Assembly: GCF_018131075.1 (NCBI RefSeq)
Contig: NZ_JAFCLS010000028.1
Coordinates: 54,088-118,087 of the forward strand
Reading direction: 5' to 3'
Length of the DNA stretch: 64,000 bases
From: Bradyrhizobium sp. JYMT SZCCT0428
GTDB lineage: Bacteria > Pseudomonadota > Alphaproteobacteria > Rhizobiales > Xanthobacteraceae
Below, in pieces: positions 56,495 through 64,000 of this stretch (its first letter is position 1; the number at the start of each line of letters is the position of its first letter). The translations under genes and the position numbers were made by a program. The notes under the pieces were generated by a model. It was not told the origin of the DNA, did not search any database, and saw only the letters and a program-made list of their open reading frames with translations.

Positions 56495-56731
56495 TCACCA
56501 GCGGCGATGATGGTGACGATGATGATGATGCCGACGATGGTGGTGATGACGATGCCAGCGATGATGACGATGTCGCCATCCCGCCTCCGTCGTCTCAGGT
56601 CTGACATCCTCATGAACGGCGGCAGCAGCGCCAGGGTTGCTCAGCGACAACGCGTTAGCGCGCTCGGCTGGCGCGGCTATAACGAGCATGGCGCCAACGG
56701 CGGCAAGCCCCAGAACTTTTATCACCTGCAT
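56495..56731 (-). CDS. Small exported His/Arg-rich protein
   Basis: A 78-aa protein starting at the ATG at 56731 with AAGGAGA upstream. Signal peptide about residues 1-27 (VIKVLGLAAVGAMLVIAAPAERANA). The C-terminal 30 residues are almost entirely His, Arg and Trp (WRHRHHRWHRHHHHRRHHHH). The coding DNA is a GAT/GATG-rich tract at about 56495-56570. Metal binding is a reasonable guess from the His content only. Confidence 0.72.
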   Translation of the reverse strand: MQVIKVLGLAAVGAMLVIAAPAERANALSLSNPGAAAAVHEDVRPETTEAGWRHRHHRWHRHHHHRRHHHHRHHHRRW

Positions 56732-57120
56732 TATGTAGTCTCCTTGGTCCTTCAGCGATGAGCTTACGCTCACGCGGGATGTCACGTTCGTGACGAGCGG
56801 TGCTCGACAAGCAGCCGCTACGCCGCGACGCAGTTCACAGCTTGAAGCTGAGGACGTGAATGCGAACTGAATGACTGCGCCACGAAGATGAACAGGGAGC
56901 GTGTTCATCAGTTCCGATTAATTTCAGCGACGCGTCAAACCGGCGCAGACTGCCGCCGCATCCTCTGCAGACACTCCGCATTCATGAGACCGTCAGGATT
57001 TCAAATCATGAACGCTTCGACATCGCGCGTAGTGACGGCCATTCTCGTTATGGCTCGCCGACGCAGATACGTTTGGAACGCTGATCGATTTGGAAGCTAG
57101 CGAAGTGTCGTGCGCGGGCG
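56732..57120. other. Intergenic region between small exported genes
   Basis: About 390 bp. A 70-codon plus frame (56888-57100) has no sign of being real. No repeat family copy or terminator is evident; the segment probably carries the promoter for the His-rich gene. Confidence 0.5.
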
Positions 57121-57447
57121 CTAGCCGGGCCGCCAGTAGCAGTTCATGCGTGGCGTAATGACGGTGCCGCTCGGCCGGTATTCCTGCACATAGGTCGCTG
57201 TGCAGCTGCGCACCGCATTCGGCCCCGGATTATAGCGCGGATAGACATCGGGCTCCCACTGGTCCTGCCGATAAATCGGCACGCGGCGAAGCGGCCGCCG
57301 GCGTTGTGCGGAGGCGTCGGTGGCGACCGGCTTCGGCGCCTGTGCAGTGCGTATCCCGGACGGTGCCGTCTGAGCCTGTGCGCCACCATCCGGCAACACG
57401 AACCCGGTCAAAATCGCCACTGCCGCCGCCGTCACAATCCGCTTCAT
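57121..57447 (-). CDS. Small exported protein of unknown function
   Basis: A 108-aa protein starting at the ATG at 57447. Signal peptide about residues 1-26 (RIVTAAAVAILTGFVLPDGGAQA). The mature part has an Arg-rich stretch (AQRRRPLRRVPIYRQDQW) and then a Tyr/Pro/Asn region with two Cys (RSCTATYVQEYRPSGTV, MNCYW) that could form a disulfide. No named domain. The longer frame to 57660 overlaps the divergent zincin gene and is not used. Confidence 0.75.
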   Translation of the reverse strand: MKRIVTAAAVAILTGFVLPDGGAQAQTAPSGIRTAQAPKPVATDASAQRRRPLRRVPIYRQDQWEPDVYPRYNPGPNAVRSCTATYVQEYRPSGTVITPRMNCYWRPG

Positions 57448-57584
57448 TCCGCCCACCCAAAGCCTGTTATCGGGCGGTACGGTCTCCGATTGCCGCGCCA
57501 AGGTCAACCTTGCGATGATCTTCAAAATCAGTAGGCGCGCAAAATGAGTAGGCGCGCCGGTGGAACACGCGCTAAACAGGCGCG

Positions 57585-57983
57585 ATGTGGAAGGAAGCAA
57601 AAGCACCGTCGCTCGCCGAAATGGAAGCCATGGCGCATGAGGTTTTCGAGCGCCTGCCAAAGGGCTTTCGAACCCTGTGCGAGGGCGTGATCATCCGCGT
57701 CGATGATTTCCCCACTGACGATGTCCTCGACGAAATGCAGGCGCAAACCGAGTTCGACCTGCTCGGCCTGTTCCAGGGCGTCGGCCTGCCGCAGCAAAGC
57801 AACAACGACGTCGCCCGCCTGCCCAATATGGTCTGGCTCTACCGGCGGCCGATCCTGGACTACTGGGCCGAGCATGAGGAAACGCTGGGCCACATCGTCC
57901 GCCACGTCCTGATCCACGAAATCGGCCACCATTTCGGCCTGTCGGATGCCGATATGGAGGCGATCGAGGCCCAAGAGGGGTAG
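57585..57983 (+). CDS. Small zincin-like metallopeptidase
   Basis: A 132-aa protein of the minimal zincin family (PF06262, earlier DUF1025). The zinc motif HEIGH is at residues 111-115 within HVLIHEIGHHFGLSDADM. Other family features are AHEVFERLPKGFR and LPNMVWLYRRPILDYW. It is cytosolic with no signal peptide; substrate unknown. It is divergent from the preceding small gene and precedes leuD. Confidence 0.88.
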   Translation: MWKEAKAPSLAEMEAMAHEVFERLPKGFRTLCEGVIIRVDDFPTDDVLDEMQAQTEFDLLGLFQGVGLPQQSNNDVARLPNMVWLYRRPILDYWAEHEETLGHIVRHVLIHEIGHHFGLSDADMEAIEAQEG

Positions 57984-58101
57984 AGCGGGGTAAGGGCGGG
58001 GCCAGGAGCGGGGTAGGATTGCGCAAATTGGCCTTTTGCCGGGGGCGTTTTCGCGATAAATCAACGGCCCTATCCCTCATTTCAGCCGGGAAGTACGATC
58101 G

Positions 58102-58707
58102 ATGGACAAGTTCACCACACTGGAAGGCGTCGCTGCGCCCCTGAAGATCATCAATGTCGACACCGACATGATCATTCCGAAGCAGTACCTGAAGACCATC
58201 AAGCGTACCGGCCTTGGCAAGGGTCTTTTTTCGGAACAGCGCTACAAGGATGACGGCAGCGAGAATCCGGATTTCATCCTCAACAAACCCGCCTACCGCA
58301 ATTCCAAGGTGCTGGTCGCAGGCGACAATTTCGGCTGCGGCTCGAGCCGCGAGCACGCGCCGTGGGCGCTGCTGGATTTCGGCATCCGCTGCGTGATCTC
58401 GACCTCGTTCGGCGACATCTTCTACAACAACTGCTTCAAGAACGGCATTTTGCCGATCCGCGTCACCCAGGACGACCTCGACAAACTGTTCGACGACGCC
58501 GAGCGCGGCGCCAACGCGACGCTGACCATCGATCTCGCAGCCCAGGAAATCCGCGGCCCCGACGGCGGCACCGTGAAGTTCGAGATCGACCCGTTCCGCA
58601 AACATTGCCTGCTCAACGGTCTCGACGACATTGGCCTGACGATGGAGAAAAAGGCTTCCATCGACACCTACGAGTCCAAGGCCAAAAAAGAGCGCGCCTG
58701 GGCCTGA
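58102..58707 (+). CDS. leuD: 3-isopropylmalate dehydratase small subunit
   Basis: The 201-aa small subunit that completes LeuC. It reads MDKFTTLEGVAAPLKIINVD, then DMIIPKQYLKTIKRTGLGKG, and the signature GDNFGCGSSREHAPWALLDFG. It is 4.4 kb downstream of leuC, on the same strand. It starts at the ATG at 58102. Confidence 0.97.
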   Translation: MDKFTTLEGVAAPLKIINVDTDMIIPKQYLKTIKRTGLGKGLFSEQRYKDDGSENPDFILNKPAYRNSKVLVAGDNFGCGSSREHAPWALLDFGIRCVISTSFGDIFYNNCFKNGILPIRVTQDDLDKLFDDAERGANATLTIDLAAQEIRGPDGGTVKFEIDPFRKHCLLNGLDDIGLTMEKKASIDTYESKAKKERAWA

Positions 58708-58747
58708 TCGCGGTCGCGCGCTTCGCTCGACAATAGAGACGACGCCG

Positions 58748-59539
58748 ATGCGGCCTGACGTCGTCACCTTCTGGCATGGCCCGCTCGATGCGCTGCGGCA
58801 GACATGCCTGCGATCGCAGGTCGCAGCGGGCCACAAGGTTACCGTCTACAGTTTCGACCCGCTTACCGGCCTGCCCGACGGCGTCGGCAACGCCGAGGCC
58901 GAAGCGATCCTGCCGCATTCCTTTTCCGAGCGGCTTCGCCCGCCGCAGCCGGACGGCAGCTGGCGCGACTGGACCATCCTGCAGTTCAGCGATTTCTTCC
59001 GCATGCGGCTGATGGCGGAAAAGGCCGGCCTATGGCTCGACGCCGATGTCCTGCTGCTGAAGCCGGTCGAGATCGATCCTGCAAAACCCTATTTCGCCTG
59101 GGAGCGGCCGCGCCAGCTCGGCAATTCGGTTTTGTATCTGCCCCCTAGCGATCCGATCGTGACGGCGTTCGAAAATCTGATGATGCAGGACGAGCTGACG
59201 CCGGACTGGCTGGCGCTGCGCCATCGGATCACCTTCGCGCTCCGTCAACTCAGCGGCAAATCGAACCGCCTCTCCGATATCCGCGTCGCGATCTTTGGTC
59301 CGGCCGCGCTCACCGCACTCGCGCGCCGCGGAGGCGAATTGCAGTACGCATTGCCGAAGCAATCGTTCTATGCGGTCCACGCCGAGCCGAAACTGTTTTT
59401 CGAGCCGAGCGATTTTTCGGCGATGCTCGCCGATCCCCAGATCATCGGGCTGCACATCTCGCCGAAAGGCCGCGGCAGCCAGCAGCCGATTCCCGGCAGC
59501 CTGTATGCCTGGGCGGCGGAGAAGTTTGGGGCTCACTAA
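58748..59539 (+). CDS. Glycosyltransferase, DXD type (GT32-like)
   Basis: A 263-aa cytosolic-type protein with a DxD-containing sugar-transferase fold. D98/D100 in GLWLDADVLLLKPVEID matches the Gly_transf_sug family, and TFWHGPLDALRQTCLRSQVA at the start fits as well. The acceptor is unknown. It follows leuD by 40 bp but is unlikely to belong to leucine synthesis. It ends just before a palindromic repeat. Confidence 0.85.
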   Translation: MRPDVVTFWHGPLDALRQTCLRSQVAAGHKVTVYSFDPLTGLPDGVGNAEAEAILPHSFSERLRPPQPDGSWRDWTILQFSDFFRMRLMAEKAGLWLDADVLLLKPVEIDPAKPYFAWERPRQLGNSVLYLPPSDPIVTAFENLMMQDELTPDWLALRHRITFALRQLSGKSNRLSDIRVAIFGPAALTALARRGGELQYALPKQSFYAVHAEPKLFFEPSDFSAMLADPQIIGLHISPKGRGSQQPIPGSLYAWAAEKFGAH

Positions 59540-59540
59540 C

Positions 59541-59696
59541 TTACCCTCCCCTGGAGGGGGAGGGTCGACGCGAAGCGGCGGGGTGGGGTGACAGTCTCTC
59601 CCCTTGAACAGTGCCCGAGTGGAGAGATCACCCCACCCCGTCTCACATTTCGCTGCGCTCCATGTGAGCCGACCCTCCCCCTCCAGGGGAGGGTAA
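59541..59696. repeat. Palindromic intergenic repeat, family C variant
   Basis: TTACCCTCCCCTGGAGGGGG..AGGGTCG and CGACCCTCCCCCTCCAGGGG..AGGGTAA are exact inverted arms; GGGGTGGGGTGA pairs with TCACCCCACCCC inside. It separates convergent genes. Confidence 0.92.
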
Positions 59697-59701
59697 AAAA
59701 A

Positions 59702-60580
59702 TCAGTGCCCCATCGTGGCGATCGCGTCCGCAATGGCAATGGTGCGCTTGGCCATCTCAGCATGCAGCCGTTCCACCATCCGGCCGTCGAGCTGGATCGC
59801 GCCGCGCGAGGCGTTTTCGGGCTGCTGGAACGCCGCGATGATCTTGCGCGCTTCGGCGACTTCCTCGGCCGGCGGCGTGAAGATCGCATTGCAGGCCTCG
59901 ATATGGCTCGGATGGATCAGCGTCTTGCCGTCGAACCCGAGATCGCGCCCCTGCGCGCATTCAACAGCAAAGCCGTCGACGTTGCTGATATCGCTGTAGG
60001 GCCCGTCGAGGATTTCGAGCCCATGCGCGCGTGCCGCCAGGATGCAGTGGATGATCATCGGGATCATCGCGGCGCGGCCCGGCTGCATCCGGATGCGCGT
60101 TTCGCGCGAAATGTCGTTCGGTCCGAACACAAAGCCCGCGAGACGCGTTTCCGAATCCTTCGACGCCGCGGCGAGCTTGTCCGCGTCCAGCACCGCGCGC
60201 GAAGTCTCGATCATGGCCCAGACCCGGATCGAGGTATCCGCGCCGATGTCGCTCAGGCGATCGGCGATGGCGTTGAGATCGGCGACGCTGGAAATCTTGG
60301 GAACCAGGATGCCGTCGGGCCGCGTCTTGCCGGCCATGGTGACGTCGTCGATCCACCACGGCGTATCCAGGCTGTTGACCCGGATCAGCACCTCGCGCTT
60401 GCCGAACCCGCCGGCCGCGATGGCCTTGGCGATCTGGTCACGGGCCAGCGCCTTGGCGTCCGGCGCCACCGAATCCTCAAGGTCGAGGATGATACCGTCG
60501 GCGGCAAGGTTGCGCGCCTTTTCCAGCGCCCGCGCATTCGATCCGGGCATGAACAACAGGCTGCGGCGCGGACGGATCAT
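59702..60580 (-). CDS. HpcH/HpaI-family CoA-ester lyase (CitE/malyl-CoA lyase-like)
   Basis: A 292-aa TIM-barrel lyase of the CitE/Mcl group, which cleave or form C-C bonds in acyl-CoA esters such as malyl- or citramalyl-CoA. The family pattern is clear: RRSLLFMPGSNARALEKA, then DGIILDLEDSVAPDAK, RVNSLDTPWW, VWAMIETSRAVLD, GPNDISRETRI and GKTLIHPSHIEACNAIF. The metal-binding Glu and Asp lie in these segments. The exact substrate cannot be told. Confidence 0.9.
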   Translation of the reverse strand: MIRPRRSLLFMPGSNARALEKARNLAADGIILDLEDSVAPDAKALARDQIAKAIAAGGFGKREVLIRVNSLDTPWWIDDVTMAGKTRPDGILVPKISSVADLNAIADRLSDIGADTSIRVWAMIETSRAVLDADKLAAASKDSETRLAGFVFGPNDISRETRIRMQPGRAAMIPMIIHCILAARAHGLEILDGPYSDISNVDGFAVECAQGRDLGFDGKTLIHPSHIEACNAIFTPPAEEVAEARKIIAAFQQPENASRGAIQLDGRMVERLHAEMAKRTIAIADAIATMGH

Positions 60581-60682
60581 GGGCTGGTTTCCTAAGGGGC
60601 TTTTTGCACCCCACGCGATATCATTTCAAACAGCCCGCCGAAAGCCTTGTTCCTGTCATCGGTCTATGGTTAGGCAAGGGCC

Positions 60683-61336
60683 ATGACCGCATTTCCGCAA
60701 CATCTGCTCGACGGCTACCGGACCTTCACCTCGCAGCGACTGCCTACAGAACAGTCACGCTACCGGGAACTGTCCGAGCGCGGCCAGTCGCCCGCTGTCA
60801 TGGTGATCGGGTGCTGCGATTCCCGCGTCTCGCCGGAGGTGATCTTCGACGCCGGCCCGGGCGAACTGTTCGTGGTCCGCAACGTCGCCAATCTGGTGCC
60901 GGTCTATCAGCCCGACGGCGGTGCCCACGGCGTATCCGCGGCGCTCGAATATGCGGTCAACGTGCTCCGCATCAAGCATATCGTGGTGCTCGGCCACGCC
61001 CAGTGCGGTGGCATCAAGGCCTTCATCGACAAGATCGACCCGTTGTCGCCGGGCGACTTCATCGGGCGCTGGATGGCGATGTTCATCAAGCCGGGCGAAA
61101 TCGTCGAACAGCGCGAGCGCGAAACGATGCAGGACTTCACCGTCAGGATCGAGAAAGCCGCGATCTTCCGCTCCCTGGAAAACCTGCTGACGTTTCCGTT
61201 CGTGCGCTCGCGCGTCGAGCGCGGTGAAATGGAACTGCACGGCGCCTATTTCGGTGTCGCCGAAGGCTCGCTGTTCGTGCTCGATCCAACGGCGAAGGAA
61301 TTCCGCGCCGTCAGCGAGATGCAAGGCAGCGTCTAG
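60683..61336 (+). CDS. Carbonic anhydrase, beta class
   Basis: A 217-aa beta carbonic anhydrase that interconverts CO2 and bicarbonate. Zinc ligands are C44, H105 and C108, and the D46/R48 dyad is intact (GCCDSRVSPE and LGHAQCGGIKA). RNVANLVPVY and the C-terminal GAYFGVAEGSLFVLD are typical. AAGGGCC precedes the ATG at 60683. It is divergent from the lyase gene and convergent with asd. Confidence 0.95.
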   Translation: MTAFPQHLLDGYRTFTSQRLPTEQSRYRELSERGQSPAVMVIGCCDSRVSPEVIFDAGPGELFVVRNVANLVPVYQPDGGAHGVSAALEYAVNVLRIKHIVVLGHAQCGGIKAFIDKIDPLSPGDFIGRWMAMFIKPGEIVEQRERETMQDFTVRIEKAAIFRSLENLLTFPFVRSRVERGEMELHGAYFGVAEGSLFVLDPTAKEFRAVSEMQGSV

Positions 61337-61339
61337 GGA

Positions 61340-62374
<1,035 letters not shown>

Positions 62375-62504
62375 CGTTCACTCTCCGACGAAAAATGCCG
62401 TCCCCCCGCCCGCGGCGGAAAGGGAAGAGGCAGCGCTTCTATGCGAGAAACATGCTCAAGACAACGTTTGCAAGAACGTTTGACAGTTGCGTTTGGGCCG
62501 TTTG

Positions 62505-63338
62505 ATGCAGTCCTTTTCGGCCGAACCGGCCAAGTCCCATTACAAGTCCCATTATACGACGAGAATCCATCCGGCGCTGACCAGCTTTGCGGACGAGGTC
62601 CGCGGTACGCTGGCAAGGCTGGTTGCGTATGTAATGACCCTGGCGCTGCTCGCCATAGGCGGCATGGCGATGTGGGAGCAATTGCCCGATGCCGCGGCGA
62701 TGGCCCCCTCGGCGAGGGACGCCTCATTAAAGGACGCCTGGAGCCTGGTCGACCGCTCGTCGCGCGCTTTCGCCGTCAGCCAGTTTGATCGGCATGACAA
62801 AACAGAGGCTTACGAGATTTTTCGGCACCCGAAGGGCGGCCGCCGGGATGTCTTCCAGTGGCGCGGCGCCGACAAACAGCCGGTCGCCGAACTCGAGATC
62901 TATCGCCCGGGCAGCGAACTCGGCCATGCCGGTCCCGCGATCGCGGAGATCGCCGCTCGTATGGACCCGGGCGGCCTGCGCGAGTTGGAAGCCGCGGGCC
63001 TGATCGACAGCAAGTTCGGTACCGTGACCCTGCTGCGGCTGGTCAGCGGCGCTGAGGCAGCCCGCGGCTGCCTCGGATTCATGAAGCGCGTCAGCGACTT
63101 CCATTTCCGTATCTCCGGCTGGTCGTGCCAGGGCGACAATCTGCCGGCCCGCCGCGCCGCGATCTCCTGCATGCTGAACCGGCTGACCCTGCTCAGCACC
63201 GGAAACGACCCGAAACTGGCGGAAATATTCGCCCGCGCCGAACTCAGGCGCGCGGACTGCGCGACCTCGGCCATGCCGGCCCTGTCGGCGGATTGGCTGA
63301 CTGGCCGAGACAACCCGCAATTGCGCGGCGCCTTCTAA
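62505..63338 (+). CDS. Membrane-anchored protein of unknown function
   Basis: A 277-aa protein from the ATG at 62505; a TTG at 62487 could add six residues. A single hydrophobic segment (about residues 38-58, RLVAYVMTLALLAIGGMAMW) anchors it with most of the chain outside. The rest has HPKGGRRDVFQWRGADKQPV, a repeated LRELEAAGL / LRLVSGAEAA helical part and four Cys (GCLGF, WSCQG, ISCMLN, ADCAT) that may form disulfides. No named domain is recognised. It is divergent from asd. Confidence 0.75.
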   Translation: MQSFSAEPAKSHYKSHYTTRIHPALTSFADEVRGTLARLVAYVMTLALLAIGGMAMWEQLPDAAAMAPSARDASLKDAWSLVDRSSRAFAVSQFDRHDKTEAYEIFRHPKGGRRDVFQWRGADKQPVAELEIYRPGSELGHAGPAIAEIAARMDPGGLRELEAAGLIDSKFGTVTLLRLVSGAEAARGCLGFMKRVSDFHFRISGWSCQGDNLPARRAAISCMLNRLTLLSTGNDPKLAEIFARAELRRADCATSAMPALSADWLTGRDNPQLRGAF

Positions 63339-63510
63339 TTGCCATACCGCGCCAAGATACTGGTTTTCATGAAACTTTTTCGCCAGTGCCGGCATTATTG
63401 TGGTCCGGTGTGGCGCAATTGACCTAGTGACGCCCACCCTGCCGCGGCTACAATGAGCGCCAACCCGATTTGGTGATCGGCTCCAAGGGGCTGACAATGA
63501 CGAGGATGCG

Positions 63511-63891
63511 ATGACCCCTAAATTTCCTGCTGCGAGCAAGCTCGTGGTGATGCTTGCTGCAGCCGCCCTCGTTGCGGTCGGCGCGACCGAAGCCAGCGCC
63601 CAGTCCAGGGCTCAATACGACAAGGACGGGCGCCCCCATTACGGACGCAATGGCCCCAACCGGGTCTACCAGCAGGGCCCGAACACCCGCGTTTACGTCA
63701 CGACGCGCTCCTGGCTCGACGCCGGCACCGAAGTTTTGCCGGGCGACCGCAAATTCCAGGATTACGCGTTTCCGCCGGATCTCGGCTACCCGTCATTCGC
63801 GCGCGAAAATCTCAATCGCCCGATCGACCGTCAGCCGCTCAACCCGCCGTCGGACATGGGCGGCTATCCGCAGCGCTTCCCGCTGTATTGA
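63511..63891 (+). CDS. Small exported protein of unknown function
   Basis: A 126-aa protein with a signal peptide (residues about 1-30, KLVVMLAAAALVAVGATEAS, then AQS). The mature part is Arg/Asn/Pro/Tyr-rich (RPHYGRNGPNRVYQQGPNTR, then SWLDAGTEVLPGDRKFQDYA) and ends in YPQRFPLY. It has no Cys. No named domain; similar small exported proteins occur in rhizobia. Confidence 0.78.
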   Translation: MTPKFPAASKLVVMLAAAALVAVGATEASAQSRAQYDKDGRPHYGRNGPNRVYQQGPNTRVYVTTRSWLDAGTEVLPGDRKFQDYAFPPDLGYPSFARENLNRPIDRQPLNPPSDMGGYPQRFPLY

Positions 63892-63905
63892 ACCAAAGCC
63901 AACAG

Positions 63906-63933
63906 TGTCGTCCCGGCCCCGAGCCGGGATCTA
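63906..63933. repeat. Partial palindromic repeat, family G relative
   Basis: GTCGTCCCGGCC then GAGCCGGGATCTAC resembles the left arm of the family G element at 39490-39614. The right arm is not seen before the window ends. Confidence 0.5.
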
Positions 63934-64000
63934 CCGTGTTGAGAGTCAAGAGGCGGCAGCGCCTTTCCAAGGCTGTCCCGACCTGATTACGGCATTGGCG

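Noticed and set aside
56888..57100. 70-codon plus frame between small exported genes
   Set aside because: No ribosome site or protein-like pattern.

Overview
The window is chromosomal core DNA from an alphaproteobacterium, almost certainly Bradyrhizobium or a close Nitrobacteraceae relative. The evidence is the high-GC coding style, alphaproteobacterial-type protein sequences throughout, aconitase divergent from the cytochrome c maturation genes (the arrangement known in B. japonicum as acnA / cycVWZXY), the TCA block mdh-sucCDAB-lpdA, and many intergenic palindromic repeats of the kind that litter Bradyrhizobium genomes. No phage, transposase, CRISPR array, tRNA or rRNA was recognised.

Layout. 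(1) 1-6.1 kb: a frameshifted class III cyclase cut by the window edge, then the F1 ATP synthase operon atpHAGDC on the minus strand. (2) 6.1-12.4 kb: RlpA with a His-rich linker behind a CtrA-like box, a PPOX flavoprotein, priA, divergent xerC, and a DUF4337 membrane protein. (3) 12.4-23.5 kb: the minus-strand TCA cluster mdh, sucC, DUF1579, sucD, sucA, sucB, SDR, lpdA. (4) 23.7-33.2 kb: zapE, thpR, tesA divergent from a YbbA/YbbP-type ABC exporter, a Bax-inhibitor-1 protein, a GNAT acetyltransferase, DUF2794, a non-coding stretch ending in a plus-strand terminator with no gene to own it, and a DUF1223 protein. (5) 33.4-39.5 kb: acnA and divergent ccmABCDG. (6) 39.7-47.8 kb: a helix-hairpin-helix protein, yciB/ispZ-ftsY, an RluA-type pseudouridine synthase, mtaB-dapF, two secreted proteins (GyrI-like, SIMPL) and an MBL-fold hydrolase. 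(7) 48.1-51.9 kb: ffh-rpsP-rimM-trmD-rplS, ending in a strong terminator. (8) 52-64 kb: leuC, a chemoreceptor, three small low-complexity secreted proteins, a zincin, leuD, a glycosyltransferase, an HpcH/HpaI-type lyase, a beta carbonic anhydrase, asd, and two proteins of unknown function.

How the genes fit together: the mdh-suc-lpdA block and acnA supply much of the TCA cycle; the F1 operon uses the resulting proton motive force (Fo genes are outside the window); ccmABCDG matures the c-type cytochromes of the respiratory chain. ffh and ftsY are the two GTPases of the SRP pathway, and rpsP/rimM/trmD/rplS serve ribosome and tRNA maturation. leuC/leuD serve leucine synthesis, and asd/dapF serve lysine, diaminopimelate and peptidoglycan.

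This is mainly an ordinary housekeeping region and I found no new defence or mobile system. The most unusual items are a ladder of three 5-codon mini-ORFs, chained by ATGA overlaps, that leads into the trmD start codon; a probable one-base frameshift in the cyclase; an orphan terminator near 32.3 kb suggesting an unannotated small RNA; a DUF1579 gene wedged between sucC and sucD; a perfect TTAA-N7-TTAA CtrA-type box upstream of rlpA; and at least seven families of long palindromic intergenic repeats, one sitting between ccmA and ccmB.
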